From NCBI GenBank assembly GCA_034519515.1, contig JAXHOK010000054.1, positions 62,001 through 126,000 on the forward strand: a stretch of 64,000 nt of DNA, given 5' to 3'. Of this stretch, positions 51,036-59,363 are shown piece after piece (position 1 is the first letter of the stretch; every line of letters begins with the position of its first letter). This DNA is from Arcicella sp034519515. GTDB lineage: Bacteria > Bacteroidota > Bacteroidia > Cytophagales > Spirosomataceae. The translations under genes and the position numbers were made by a program. The notes beneath the pieces were generated by a model. That model did not search any database. It had not been told where the DNA came from and was given only the letters and a program-made list of their open reading frames with translations.

Positions 51036-52055
51036 ATGGTAATAACACATATCGGGATACTTCTAATGAAACATGCAAAAGGTGGAGGAGGGTCCAATGA
51101 TATTGGAGAGCGTGAATTTAGTTTACTTAGGACTATTACAACTTGTACGCCACCTCAGCCACCAGTACCCTCAAATATACAATGGGGACCAGACCCTACT
51201 GAATTAGTGAGGGATGAAAGTGCCCCTTGGTTTCAGTTTGAAATACCACGTGTATTGTGTAAAAATATATCAAGCAATGGAAATTTTTTCAATATAGGGT
51301 TTAAGAAAAACTATGCTGAAGAAGGTTTAGATGGTACATATACTACGCTGTTGAGAATCAATCGCCCAAATGGTACAAGTGCGGAGTTTGCTAATAGCCA
51401 ATTTAATGGTTTCGCTCTCAGTAATAGTACAGCCGAAGGACTTTATATAATTTCAACTTTTAGGCGATATTTTGGTGCAACCAATAATGAAGTACGAAAT
51501 TCTGTAACCCTTGATGTAAGAGGAAACTGTCCTGCAAGAAATTCTTGTAATTATAACGATGGAGATTTTTTAGGGTATAACTTCCAAAATTTCTTTGTTA
51601 GAGTAGTAGGGGGTAAATACTATGGTGTTACTTCCAATGGGACATTTGTATCTAAATCCTTTTTACAATCAAAAAATCTTCCAAATGTTTTTCTGGACTG
51701 TTTAGAACAGACTGATACAAGGGGGAGTGACTGCGATTTCACTATATCTGCCAGTGCCAATCCGAATAATGTCAATTGTGGAGGCTCATCCCAACTTGTA
51801 GTCTCCTGTTCAGGTCCGAATTGTTCGGGCGTTTCTTATGCTTGGAGTAATGTTAATACAGGCTTACCTGCTTCTACTAATGTAACTTTACCAAATAGTA
51901 ATGGAACAGTAAATTATATTGTAACAGCTTCAAAATCAGGCTGTAATAATAATACCACAGGGGTCTCGGTGACTGTGAGTGGATGTGGCGGAGTACTCCC
52001 AGCCTGCCAATGCGGTTTCACCTTAATAACCGCTAATCAACACGTGAGCGAATAA
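51036..52055 (+). CDS. fragment 2: Ig-like Cys-rich repeat region
   Basis: Open piece of the large T9SS cargo. The first 15 residues are probably out of frame; the true frame starts near GGGGSNDIGEREFSLLRT. A beta-rich module follows (about 50-220), then a Cys-rich Ig-like repeat, CDFTISASANPNNVNCGGSSQ ... VSCSG, with the Trp in YAWSN and ending TVSGCGG. The same repeat recurs in fragment 3. It stops in a frameshift region near 52040-52087. Confidence 0.5.
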   Translation: MVITHIGILLMKHAKGGGGSNDIGEREFSLLRTITTCTPPQPPVPSNIQWGPDPTELVRDESAPWFQFEIPRVLCKNISSNGNFFNIGFKKNYAEEGLDGTYTTLLRINRPNGTSAEFANSQFNGFALSNSTAEGLYIISTFRRYFGATNNEVRNSVTLDVRGNCPARNSCNYNDGDFLGYNFQNFFVRVVGGKYYGVTSNGTFVSKSFLQSKNLPNVFLDCLEQTDTRGSDCDFTISASANPNNVNCGGSSQLVVSCSGPNCSGVSYAWSNVNTGLPASTNVTLPNSNGTVNYIVTASKSGCNNNTTGVSVTVSGCGGVLPACQCGFTLITANQHVSE

Positions 52056-52086
52056 TTCGGGTTCAATATGCTTTCACATTCTTCTT

Positions 52087-52650
52087 TTGACCTTCATCGC
52101 TCTAATGGAAGTATTTGATGGGGCTACTGAAATAGCCAATAATGGAACAACCGCTTACACGGTAAATTCTTCAACGGTTACTTTCAATGTGCCAACATCT
52201 GTAAATAGTGGTAATTATCAGTTTAGAGTAGATGCAGATAATTGTGTAGGCACGGGTACTCAGCCTTTCAGTTATACAAAACCAAGTGGCGGTACTGACT
52301 GTAATTTCACAGTCTCCGCCAATGCCAATCCAAGTAGTGTAGGATGTGGAGGAGCTTCTCAACTTTCAGCCTCTTGCACGGGTTCTGGCTGTTCGGGCGT
52401 TACTTATGCTTGGAGTAGTGGCAACTCAGGCTCGCCCGTTAATATTACCTTACCAAATAATAATGGGTCGGTAAATTATATACTCACTGGTTCAAAACCA
52501 GGATGTGCCAATCAAACGGCTAATACTTCGATTACGGTTAGTGGTTGTGGGGGTGGTGGCACAACAAACCCTGACCGTACCGAAAACGGCATAGCCAGCG
52601 ACAACGGAGCCAACAACCCAGGCGGAGAAGGTGAAGCAAATTGTCTTTGA
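52087..52650 (+). CDS. fragment 3: second Ig-like Cys-rich repeat
   Basis: Continuation of the T9SS cargo: an Ig-like half (DGATEIANNGTTAYTVNSST ... YQFRVDADNCVG), then a second CNFTVSANANPSSVGCGGASQ ... YAWSSGN ... TVSGCGGGG repeat, clearly homologous to that in fragment 2. It ends with PDRTENGIASDNGANNPGGE, the linker into the F5/8 domain, where another frameshift occurs. The first residues are arbitrary, since the true start lies in the preceding fragments. Confidence 0.5.
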   Translation: MTFIALMEVFDGATEIANNGTTAYTVNSSTVTFNVPTSVNSGNYQFRVDADNCVGTGTQPFSYTKPSGGTDCNFTVSANANPSSVGCGGASQLSASCTGSGCSGVTYAWSSGNSGSPVNITLPNNNGSVNYILTGSKPGCANQTANTSITVSGCGGGGTTNPDRTENGIASDNGANNPGGEGEANCL

Positions 52651-53450
52651 TAACAATAATTTCTACAAAATGGTTAATCTTCAACCCAACGGGTGTTATT
52701 GACTATGATTTTTCGGGTAATGATGCTTATGCCATCAATAGTTATACCATAACCACCGCCAATGATGCCCCCAACCGAGACCCCAAAAACTGGACTTTGC
52801 AGGGTTCAAATACTGGCTTGCCAGGAGACTGGGCAAACTTAGACACAAGAAATAATCAGTTTGAGAATGTCCCTCGGTATCATACCATAACATACAATAA
52901 TTTCAACAATACCACTGCCTATAAATATTACCGTTTAAACGTAACGGCAAACTGGGGTGATAATCTTTTACAAATTGCTGAAATTCAGATGTTTGGTCCT
53001 GCGGGTAGTGGTGGCGGTGGTTGCACAACACCCAATCCACCTTCCATTAGTTCGAGTTCTACAACCTCTCCTGCTGACTTAACGGCAACGGGGTGCAGCG
53101 GTTCAATCACTTGGTCAAATGGGCAAACTGCCAATCCATTAACAAATGTAGGGGGGGGGGGCGGGTACCTTTTTTTTTTCTTTGCTGCTATAGCTGTAGG
53201 TGGGTGGGTTGTACGGAAGTTGGGGCATCAAATTCAATTACTATTGGCAGTGGTGGTGGTGGAAATTGCCCTACTTACAATAACCCACAATGGTTTCACT
53301 GGGATAATGCTTCGAGTAGTCTTTGGTTTTGCTCGTTATGGATTAACGGGAAAGGTATGTATGCCGCCACGGATGCCGATCCAGCCACGCCAGCGCTCAC
53401 CCGCCGAAAACATTTTGTCAATTCCGGGAGTGAATTCGACCTTTAGCTAA
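52641..53450 (+). CDS. fragment 4: F5/8-type C (discoidin-like) domain
   Basis: Continuation of the T9SS cargo. It contains STKWLIFNPTGVIDYDFSGN, YAINSYTITTANDAPNRDP, KNWTLQGSN and YKYYRLNVTANWGDNLLQIAEIQMFG, a discoidin-like carbohydrate-binding domain. It is followed by CSGSITWSNGQTANPLTNVG and then abnormal G11/T10 homopolymers (about 53149-53185), after which the frame is unreliable. Residues ITIGSGGGGNCPTYNNPQWF and downstream appear in another frame (53093-53446), so at least one indel lies here. Confidence 0.5.
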   Translation: MSLITIISTKWLIFNPTGVIDYDFSGNDAYAINSYTITTANDAPNRDPKNWTLQGSNTGLPGDWANLDTRNNQFENVPRYHTITYNNFNNTTAYKYYRLNVTANWGDNLLQIAEIQMFGPAGSGGGGCTTPNPPSISSSSTTSPADLTATGCSGSITWSNGQTANPLTNVGGGGGYLFFFFAAIAVGGWVVRKLGHQIQLLLAVVVVEIALLTITHNGFTGIMLRVVFGFARYGLTGKVCMPPRMPIQPRQRSPAENILSIPGVNSTFS

Positions 53451-53539
53451 TTGTTTCTTGGATGTGGTTCTAAACAAAGAATCATATGGCATACAATCCA
53501 GAAGAAATACCCGAAAAAACCATACGTACATCAAGCACT

Positions 53540-53766
53540 ACGGGCAAAATCAAGATTGTTTTCTCGCTCCAAAAGCAGAAAACGTTTGGTTGAAAATTTT
53601 AATGATACACAAAAGGCAAATCATTGGTTGAAATTTTAGAAAAGGAAAAATCAGGACGTAATGCGAAATGGAATATGATTTACAAAATTATCCATCGGGG
53701 GCGTATTTTGTTGATTTCCAAAGTTCTGAAAAACGGGAGATTTTGAAGGTGATGAAGGTGAATTAA
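53540..53766 (+). pseudogene. fragment 5: T9SS C-terminal sorting domain, frameshifted
   Basis: Three frames each carry part of a type A T9SS sorting domain: AENVWLKIL, then GKSLVEILEKEK, then EYDLQNYPSGAYFVDFQSSE and KREILKVMKVN before the TAA at 53764. The YPSGAYFVDF and ILKVMKV motifs are typical of the domain that directs cargo to the cell surface. Two frame breaks separate the pieces. Confidence 0.6.
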
Positions 53767-53784
53767 ATAATGCTTGAAAATCAA

Positions 53785-53818
53785 AAAAGCCCTTCAATTT
53801 TAAAATTGAGGGGCTTTT
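53785..53818. terminator. bidirectional terminator between the T9SS cargo and purQ
   Basis: AAAAGCCC and TCAATTTT (53785-53801) pair with AAAATTGA and GGGCTTTT (53802-53818), with one T-G wobble. It lies 19 bp after the cargo stop and 11 bp after the purQ stop. Confidence 0.75.
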
Positions 53819-53828
53819 ATTTCGCGTA

Positions 53829-54548
53829 CTATACTACGGACAAGGCTGTCGAATCGTCGAACCGCCGTGCTACGGAAACAATCTGTTGCAAAATCTCCAA
53901 ACCATCCGTATTGTTTAAAGCGGGGTCGGCGGCACGTTCTGGGTGGGGCATCATTCCGAAAACGTTACGGTTTTTATTACAAATTCCTGCAATATTTTCA
54001 AGGCTTCCGTTGGGGTTTGAGGCATCGGTGATGTTTCCATCGGCATCGCAATAACGGAAAAGAATTTGGTCATTATCGTTCAATTCTTTGATTACTTCGG
54101 GCTTGGCAAAATATCTTCCTTCTGCGTGAGCGATGGGAATTTTGTATGCCTTATTTTTGTCTAATCCGCTGGTTAATAATGAATTAGATGTTTGAGATTT
54201 TAGATAAATATTCTTGGAATTAAATTTCTGATGGTCGTTTCTCAATAAAATCCCTGGCAATAATCCTGCCTCTACCAAAACCTGAAAACCATTACAAATT
54301 CCCAATAAATATCCTCCACTATTGGCGTGTTCAATCACACTATCCATGATGGGCGAAAAGCGGGCAATTGCTCCCGAACGCAAATAATCACCGTAGGAAA
54401 AACCACCTGGAATAATGATAAAATCACAACCTTGGAGGTCGGTATCTTTATGCCATAATTTCACGGCTTCATGCCCCATTGATTGAAAAATCCCAACGGT
54501 ATCATCATCACAATTTGAGCCTGGGAATACTACTACACCAAATTTCAT
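53829..54548 (-). CDS. purQ: phosphoribosylformylglycinamidine synthase subunit PurQ
   Basis: Glutaminase subunit of FGAM synthase, fourth step of purine synthesis: releases ammonia from glutamine for PurL. It has 239 residues with the class I amidotransferase triad: Cys85 in GICNGFQ, and His and Glu in MMPHPERA near the C-terminus. The N-terminus KFGVVVFPGSNCDDD is canonical. Partners purL and purS are not adjacent. A three-base gap separates it from the downstream end of the PD-(D/E)XK-like gene upstream, so the two may be cotranscribed. Confidence 0.95.
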   Translation of the reverse strand: MKFGVVVFPGSNCDDDTVGIFQSMGHEAVKLWHKDTDLQGCDFIIIPGGFSYGDYLRSGAIARFSPIMDSVIEHANSGGYLLGICNGFQVLVEAGLLPGILLRNDHQKFNSKNIYLKSQTSNSLLTSGLDKNKAYKIPIAHAEGRYFAKPEVIKELNDNDQILFRYCDADGNITDASNPNGSLENIAGICNKNRNVFGMMPHPERAADPALNNTDGLEILQQIVSVARRFDDSTALSVV

Positions 54549-54551
54549 ATT

Positions 54552-55169
54552 TTAATTTTGTTTTAATCGGTAAAAATCTACTATATATTGTAATCTGCCC
54601 AAAATTTGAGGCAATTCATTCAAACTCAATACTGAATCATCATCCGTATAAATGGTATTATCTTCTAACTTCAAAAACAGCCAAGCGTTGGCAGTAGTAA
54701 CAATTCCAAAAACTTTATCGTAATGAATATTATGTTTTTCATTAAACACCTTCACACCCAACATCTGAGCAGCACACTGTGGTTTTCCTAAATCTAAATC
54801 TCCTCTTTTGGCTTCAATTACACTAAATAGTGGAGCATCAACTGTATTTGAGTAGGTTTCTCTTCCAATGATAAAATCACACTCTCCATTTAAGCCAGTC
54901 AATGGGTCGGCATTCAGAAAATCGCCTGAATGAATGGTGATAAATTCCTTGTTTAACTTCTTGATTTCCAATAAAATAGGTGAAACAAATGCTTCTGACT
55001 TAGCTTTTTCACTTCGATTGGGTAATAATTTATACCCTTCAATCGTCTCTTTCAACCATTCGCTTGGTTCAATAGATTTTATATCAGAAAATTCAGTAAG
55101 TTTTTGCCGTTTGTTGCGAATACCAAACTCATCTCTGATTTTTTCTAAGGAAAAGTTTTTATAGGACAT
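54552..55169 (-). CDS. PD-(D/E)XK nuclease-like hypothetical protein
   Basis: A 205-residue protein from the ATG at 55169 (MSYKNFSLEKIRDEFGI). Its core GECDFIIG, about fifteen residues, SVIEAKRGD shows the D...EAK arrangement of the PD-(D/E)XK fold seen in restriction-enzyme and type I HsdR N-terminal domains; Asp and Glu-x-Lys are intact. A helical C-terminus follows. No methylase or other defence gene is adjacent; upstream is an M1 peptidase (70 bp) and downstream purQ (3 bp). It may be an orphan nuclease. A longer upstream start was rejected because it runs back into the M1 gene. Confidence 0.6.
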   Translation of the reverse strand: MSYKNFSLEKIRDEFGIRNKRQKLTEFSDIKSIEPSEWLKETIEGYKLLPNRSEKAKSEAFVSPILLEIKKLNKEFITIHSGDFLNADPLTGLNGECDFIIGRETYSNTVDAPLFSVIEAKRGDLDLGKPQCAAQMLGVKVFNEKHNIHYDKVFGIVTTANAWLFLKLEDNTIYTDDDSVLSLNELPQILGRLQYIVDFYRLKQN

Positions 55170-55239
55170 AAGATTGGGAAGTTTTATACTTACTCTTGAA
55201 ACTGAAACAAAATTACTTTCTACAAACCGTAAATGAAAA

Positions 55240-56895
55240 CTAAATCTTCTCCGTTTTGATATAAAATAATTCCGTAGCAATCTTAAATTCTTTGCCTTCA
55301 ACTTTCGGAAACGCTTTCTTTTGCCAATCTTTTGTGGGTTTGATTACTTCATAATTTTGTAAACCAAATCCTGCTTTGATGGGCATTGTGTCTTCGGCAT
55401 CTTTCCAACGATAACGTAACTCTATGTTATTGCCTTCCGCTGCTATTTGATACTGTAAAACGGGTATATGATTGGTTTTTAGATACATATCAAAAACAGG
55501 CGTAAGGTTTCTACCTGTTTTTTCGTTAAAATAATTGATAATTTGCTCCGTATTTACATTACTAATTCTAAATTTAGTGGCTAATCCTTTCAGGGTTTCA
55601 AACCAAAGTTTATCATCGTTCACCACATTGCGGAGGGTGTGCAACATCCATGTTCCCTTGTAATAAATATCCGAATCGGGGTGATTGTAATTGACATCGA
55701 AAATTCCGATTAAAGAACCTTTATTCCGAATATTAGCTTTTTGTTTTTCTAAATATTGAATTGACCTTTCGTAATTGTTCGTGCATTCCACATACAAGGC
55801 TTCCATATAGGTCGTAAAAGATTCATGAATCCACATTTCGGCTTGGTCGTTGCAGCTCAATGAGTTACCAAAATATTCATGTCCAGATTCGTGAATAATG
55901 ATAAAATCAAACCCGTATTCGTTGGTTTTATAATTATTACCATACGCCACCGCCGACTGATGTTCCATGCCCAAATAAGGCGTTTCAACCAAGGCGTAAC
56001 CGTCTTTGGGGAAAGGATATTTTCCAAAATATTTTTCATAGCAAGCCAACATCGGCTTCACTTGCTTGAATTGGGCTTTGGCTTTTTCAAGATTAGGTTT
56101 CAGAACGTAATAATCCAAATCCAGATTTGAACCATCTTGGGCGGTGTAAGTATCCTTGAAATTGGCATAATCTGCAATATTCACTGTGATATTGTAATTA
56201 TTGATGGGATAACTCACAAACCATTCATATTCAGTATAAGGCATTTCTTTCACGCCTTCAAGCAACTTATTATCAGACGGTTGCGAAATATTTTTCACAT
56301 CTTTTGTACTCCGTAAATTCCCATTTGAAACAAACATTAACCCTTTGGGAACGGCACAACTGAAACGAACGGAATCTGGTTCGTCTGAAAGGTGGTCTTT
56401 GTTGGGAAACCATAAACTTGCCCCCGTTCCTTCGCAAGAAACCACAATCCAATCTTTACCGTTAGAATCTTTTTTCCAAGTAAAACCACCATCCCACGGT
56501 GGATTTCGGGCAATTTGGGGTTTACCACGGTATTCTATTTTGATAGAATAATGCTTACCTTTTTTCTGATTTTCGGTAAAATTAATAAAAGTAGCATTGC
56601 CCTCACGAGTAAATTTTACGGGTTTTTCATTCTGTAAAATATTGGTTATCTGCATATTAGCAAATAAATCAACCTGCATTTTCTTGAAATCAGTAGTGGC
56701 TCGGTAATAAATAGTATTTGAGCCTTCGATACTTTGGGCATAAGGAATTACCTTCAATTTGAGGTCATAGAAAGTAACGTCATAGCACGAACGCAAAGGC
56801 GAAAGCATACCTCTGAGTGTGTCTTGGCGAGTGTATTGGGCAGTTGCTTGGCTGATGACAAAAAGCATCAAAAGAGTAAATTTTAACTTTGGCAT
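55240..56895 (-). CDS. M1-family zinc aminopeptidase-like metallopeptidase, exported
   Basis: A 551-residue gluzincin with signal peptide MPKLKFTLLMLFVISQATAQ. Zinc motif HESGH (His335, Glu336, His339) and the third ligand Glu358 in MWIHESFTTYME are correctly spaced (HExxH-x18-E). The M1 exopeptidase substrate motif reads YLGMEHQSAVAYGN, resembling GAMEN. N-terminal beta-sandwich precedes; the C-terminal ARM-like domain is short, so this is the compact leukotriene-A4-hydrolase-type layout. The ATG at 56895 is chosen over an upstream TTG. It is the first gene upstream of the nuclease-like gene. Confidence 0.92.
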   Translation of the reverse strand: MPKLKFTLLMLFVISQATAQYTRQDTLRGMLSPLRSCYDVTFYDLKLKVIPYAQSIEGSNTIYYRATTDFKKMQVDLFANMQITNILQNEKPVKFTREGNATFINFTENQKKGKHYSIKIEYRGKPQIARNPPWDGGFTWKKDSNGKDWIVVSCEGTGASLWFPNKDHLSDEPDSVRFSCAVPKGLMFVSNGNLRSTKDVKNISQPSDNKLLEGVKEMPYTEYEWFVSYPINNYNITVNIADYANFKDTYTAQDGSNLDLDYYVLKPNLEKAKAQFKQVKPMLACYEKYFGKYPFPKDGYALVETPYLGMEHQSAVAYGNNYKTNEYGFDFIIIHESGHEYFGNSLSCNDQAEMWIHESFTTYMEALYVECTNNYERSIQYLEKQKANIRNKGSLIGIFDVNYNHPDSDIYYKGTWMLHTLRNVVNDDKLWFETLKGLATKFRISNVNTEQIINYFNEKTGRNLTPVFDMYLKTNHIPVLQYQIAAEGNNIELRYRWKDAEDTMPIKAGFGLQNYEVIKPTKDWQKKAFPKVEGKEFKIATELFYIKTEKI

Positions 56896-56997
56896 TGTGA
56901 TTGTATTAGTCTCGTTGTTTGTTTTCAATTACAAAAAAAGCGAACTTTTATAATTTTCGAAAGTTATTTAGGAATATTATCCATACAAATTTAATCT

Positions 56998-59166
56998 ATG
57001 AAACAACTCTCTTTAATTCTGTTAGCTATTTTTCCTTTCTATATTCTTGCTCAAAATCCAAGTCCTAAAACTTTAACGTTTGATTATCAAGGAATTAGGA
57101 GTAATATCAATTCCGCAAAATTAGGCCAAAATAGGGCAAATGTAAATCAAAAAATTACTGTTGATTTACCAACGCCCAACGGAACAATAAAGTCTTTTGA
57201 AGTGGAAGAAACTTCTAATTTCAACGCAGAATTGAGTAATCAGTTTCCTGAAATTCAGACATTTACGGGTGTGTGTGTAAAAGATAAATCGCTTTCAGTT
57301 CGGTTTGACATATCACCTTTGGGGTTTTCGGGAGCTTATGTTCAACAAGGAAATTTTGATATTATCGAACCAAAAGATTTATTGCAAAACCTCTATCAAA
57401 TCACCCCTTTTGACGAAACACAACACGGTTGGGAATGTGGGCTTGATACCTTAGTGAAACGAAAGTTCAGGAACAATAGAATGTCAGCCAAAGCAAATAT
57501 CAGTTCGGGAAATGTGTTGAGGACTTTTAGAGTTGCCATTGCCACAACGGGAGAATTTACGAATGCAAATGGCGGACAAACTCAGGCATTGAGTAGAATC
57601 AATAACTTTTTGACAATCATCAATGCTATGTATATCAAGGAGTTATCCATTCAGTTTGCTTTGGTGAATAATACAAATATTATTTTTACCGATGCTTCTG
57701 CTGACCCATTTAACCCCGCTGCCAGCAGTAAAACCAATGAATCGGGAACGGCTTTTAGAGGGTTCAATACGAGCGGAATACTTGCTTTCAGTTCGTATGA
57801 TTTCGGGTTTACCTTACACGTAAACGGAACCACGGGCAGTGGTACATCCGCCAGCGGTGTGGCAACTCTGGATGTCATTTGTGATAATTTTTCCAAAGGA
57901 CAAATGTGGACTCAATATGCAGGAAACAATACTAATTCAAGTATAAATAGCTTAGTCGGAGGGATTTTAATTCACGAAATTGCTCACCAGTTTGGAGCAA
58001 GCCACACGTTTAATGGGCAGGGCGGTAATTGCACTAATCAATTAGGCGACCAGTTTGAGCCAGGCAGTGGCACAACCATTATGTCATACAGAGGTCTGTG
58101 TTCAAGCCAAAATTTATCGGGCAGTGCTGATAACTACTTTCATATCAGTAGTTTAGAGAGTATTTTATTGGGAATATCCCTCCAGCCCAGTTGCGGAACA
58201 ACGACAACCTTGACTAATACAGTTCCCGTTGTGAATGCGGGTACAGATTATACCGTTCCTGCTAATACGCCCTTTTTATTGAAAGCAACCGCTACCGATG
58301 CTAATGGTGATGCACTTTCTTACACTTGGGATGAAAACGATGAAGGTATTTATAATGATGCGGGGGCTTTGGGGCAAACCAATGGTGTAGGCGGATATTC
58401 GGCAGTACGAAGCAGAACAGCTCCACTTTTTCGTTCCAGACAATCCACGACAAGCACTCAACGCAGTTTTCCGAGAATAGATTTTATCTTGAATAATGCC
58501 AACAATCCAACCGACACAGAAGGCGAAGATTTATCAATTGCTCAACGAATTATGAAATTTACTTTTACAGCAAGGGACAATAAAACTACGGGTGGGGGTA
58601 CAGTTTCGGATGATATTTTGATAACGGTGGATAGTTTGAAAGGTCCATTTTTAGTAACTTCGCCCAATACCAATGTCGGTTGGGAAGCGGGAAGTTCCAA
58701 AACCATTACGTGGTCGGTCAATAATACTAATCTACTCAGCCCAAATATTGATATTCAGATTTCTTCCAATGGCGGAACATCGTTTACAACCCTTGTGAGT
58801 AATACGCCCAATGACGGTTCTGAAACGGTAATTATCCCCAGTAATACTCCTTTGAACGCCACCGCCCGAATAAAAATAGTGAGTACAAACAGCACTACGG
58901 CAGAATTTTTTGATATTTCAGATACCAATTTTACGGTAACTGCTCCCTCTTCTTGCCCCGCCAGCAACGCTACTTTTTTAAGTACAAAAACGGGCTTATG
59001 GAATGATTTAACCGTTTGGAACTGTGGAAACAGATTGCCTGGGGCAACTGATACGGTCAGAATTGTGGCGGGTCATGTGATTACGCTGAATGTGAATGCC
59101 CAGATTAAAGCCTTGAATGTGTTGGGGAGTTTGGTTTTTCAGGCGGGGAGGGTCTTGAGTTATTGA
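56998..59166 (+). CDS. reprolysin-like (M12B) metalloprotease, secreted
   Basis: A 722-residue secreted zinc protease: signal peptide (MKQLSLILLAIFPFYILAQ), propeptide-like region (about 30-180), then a metzincin domain with HEIAHQFGASH (His326, His330, His336) and Met-turn IMSYRG. Residues about 405-560 form a PKD/Ig-like region, 555-655 another Ig-like domain (FLVTSPNTNVGWEAGSSKTITW), and the C-terminus (655-722) is GLWNDLTVWNCGNRLPGATDT, a carrier seen before T9SS sorting domains. No sorting domain is present: the protein ends VFQAGRVLSY. It may be truncated or exported otherwise. Confidence 0.88.
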   Translation: MKQLSLILLAIFPFYILAQNPSPKTLTFDYQGIRSNINSAKLGQNRANVNQKITVDLPTPNGTIKSFEVEETSNFNAELSNQFPEIQTFTGVCVKDKSLSVRFDISPLGFSGAYVQQGNFDIIEPKDLLQNLYQITPFDETQHGWECGLDTLVKRKFRNNRMSAKANISSGNVLRTFRVAIATTGEFTNANGGQTQALSRINNFLTIINAMYIKELSIQFALVNNTNIIFTDASADPFNPAASSKTNESGTAFRGFNTSGILAFSSYDFGFTLHVNGTTGSGTSASGVATLDVICDNFSKGQMWTQYAGNNTNSSINSLVGGILIHEIAHQFGASHTFNGQGGNCTNQLGDQFEPGSGTTIMSYRGLCSSQNLSGSADNYFHISSLESILLGISLQPSCGTTTTLTNTVPVVNAGTDYTVPANTPFLLKATATDANGDALSYTWDENDEGIYNDAGALGQTNGVGGYSAVRSRTAPLFRSRQSTTSTQRSFPRIDFILNNANNPTDTEGEDLSIAQRIMKFTFTARDNKTTGGGTVSDDILITVDSLKGPFLVTSPNTNVGWEAGSSKTITWSVNNTNLLSPNIDIQISSNGGTSFTTLVSNTPNDGSETVIIPSNTPLNATARIKIVSTNSTTAEFFDISDTNFTVTAPSSCPASNATFLSTKTGLWNDLTVWNCGNRLPGATDTVRIVAGHVITLNVNAQIKALNVLGSLVFQAGRVLSY

Positions 59167-59363
59167 TTTATCGGTTCACGGGGAACGGTAAAAAAAGGTG
59201 AACGGCTTTACAGGTGAAGGATAAGCGGTTTTGACGGTACAGGGTAAACGATACACGGAAAACGGTTAAGGGAAATAGATTTCATACCCATAAAACCGTT
59301 TACCTTTGACCTTGAATCTGTAAAGCCGTTTCCCGTTAACCCCTAAAACCGTTTCCCCAAGAT
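59167..59363. repeat. cluster of CCGTTTACC/GGTGAACGG-type repeats
   Basis: The whole gap between the M12B-like gene and ftsK consists of direct and inverted variants such as GGTGAACGG, AAAACGGTTAAGGG and AAACCGTTTACC. Smaller versions occur at 6990-7013 and 23285-23320. No gene was seen; it may form several alternate hairpins. Confidence 0.6.

Larger units (their letters stand above)
49274..53766 (+). pseudogene. large T9SS-secreted alpha/beta-hydrolase gene, multiply frameshifted
   Basis: The pieces between the ATG at 49274 and the TAA at 53764-53766 read as one secreted protein of roughly 1490 residues: signal peptide, alpha/beta-hydrolase domain, Cys-rich Ig-like repeats, an F5/8 (discoidin) domain, another Cys-rich segment and a T9SS sorting domain. 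Frame breaks occur at the C7 tract (49293-49299), near 50983, near 51075, between 52040 and 52090, near 52640-52665, in the G/T homopolymers near 53150, and in 53600-53650. Most can be repaired by one base within a homopolymer. The separate open pieces are listed below. Error, phase variation and decay are all possible. Confidence 0.6.

Noticed and set aside
54552..55169. Restriction-modification system
   Set aside because: No methyltransferase, specificity subunit or helicase is adjacent; only a nuclease-like fold can be argued.
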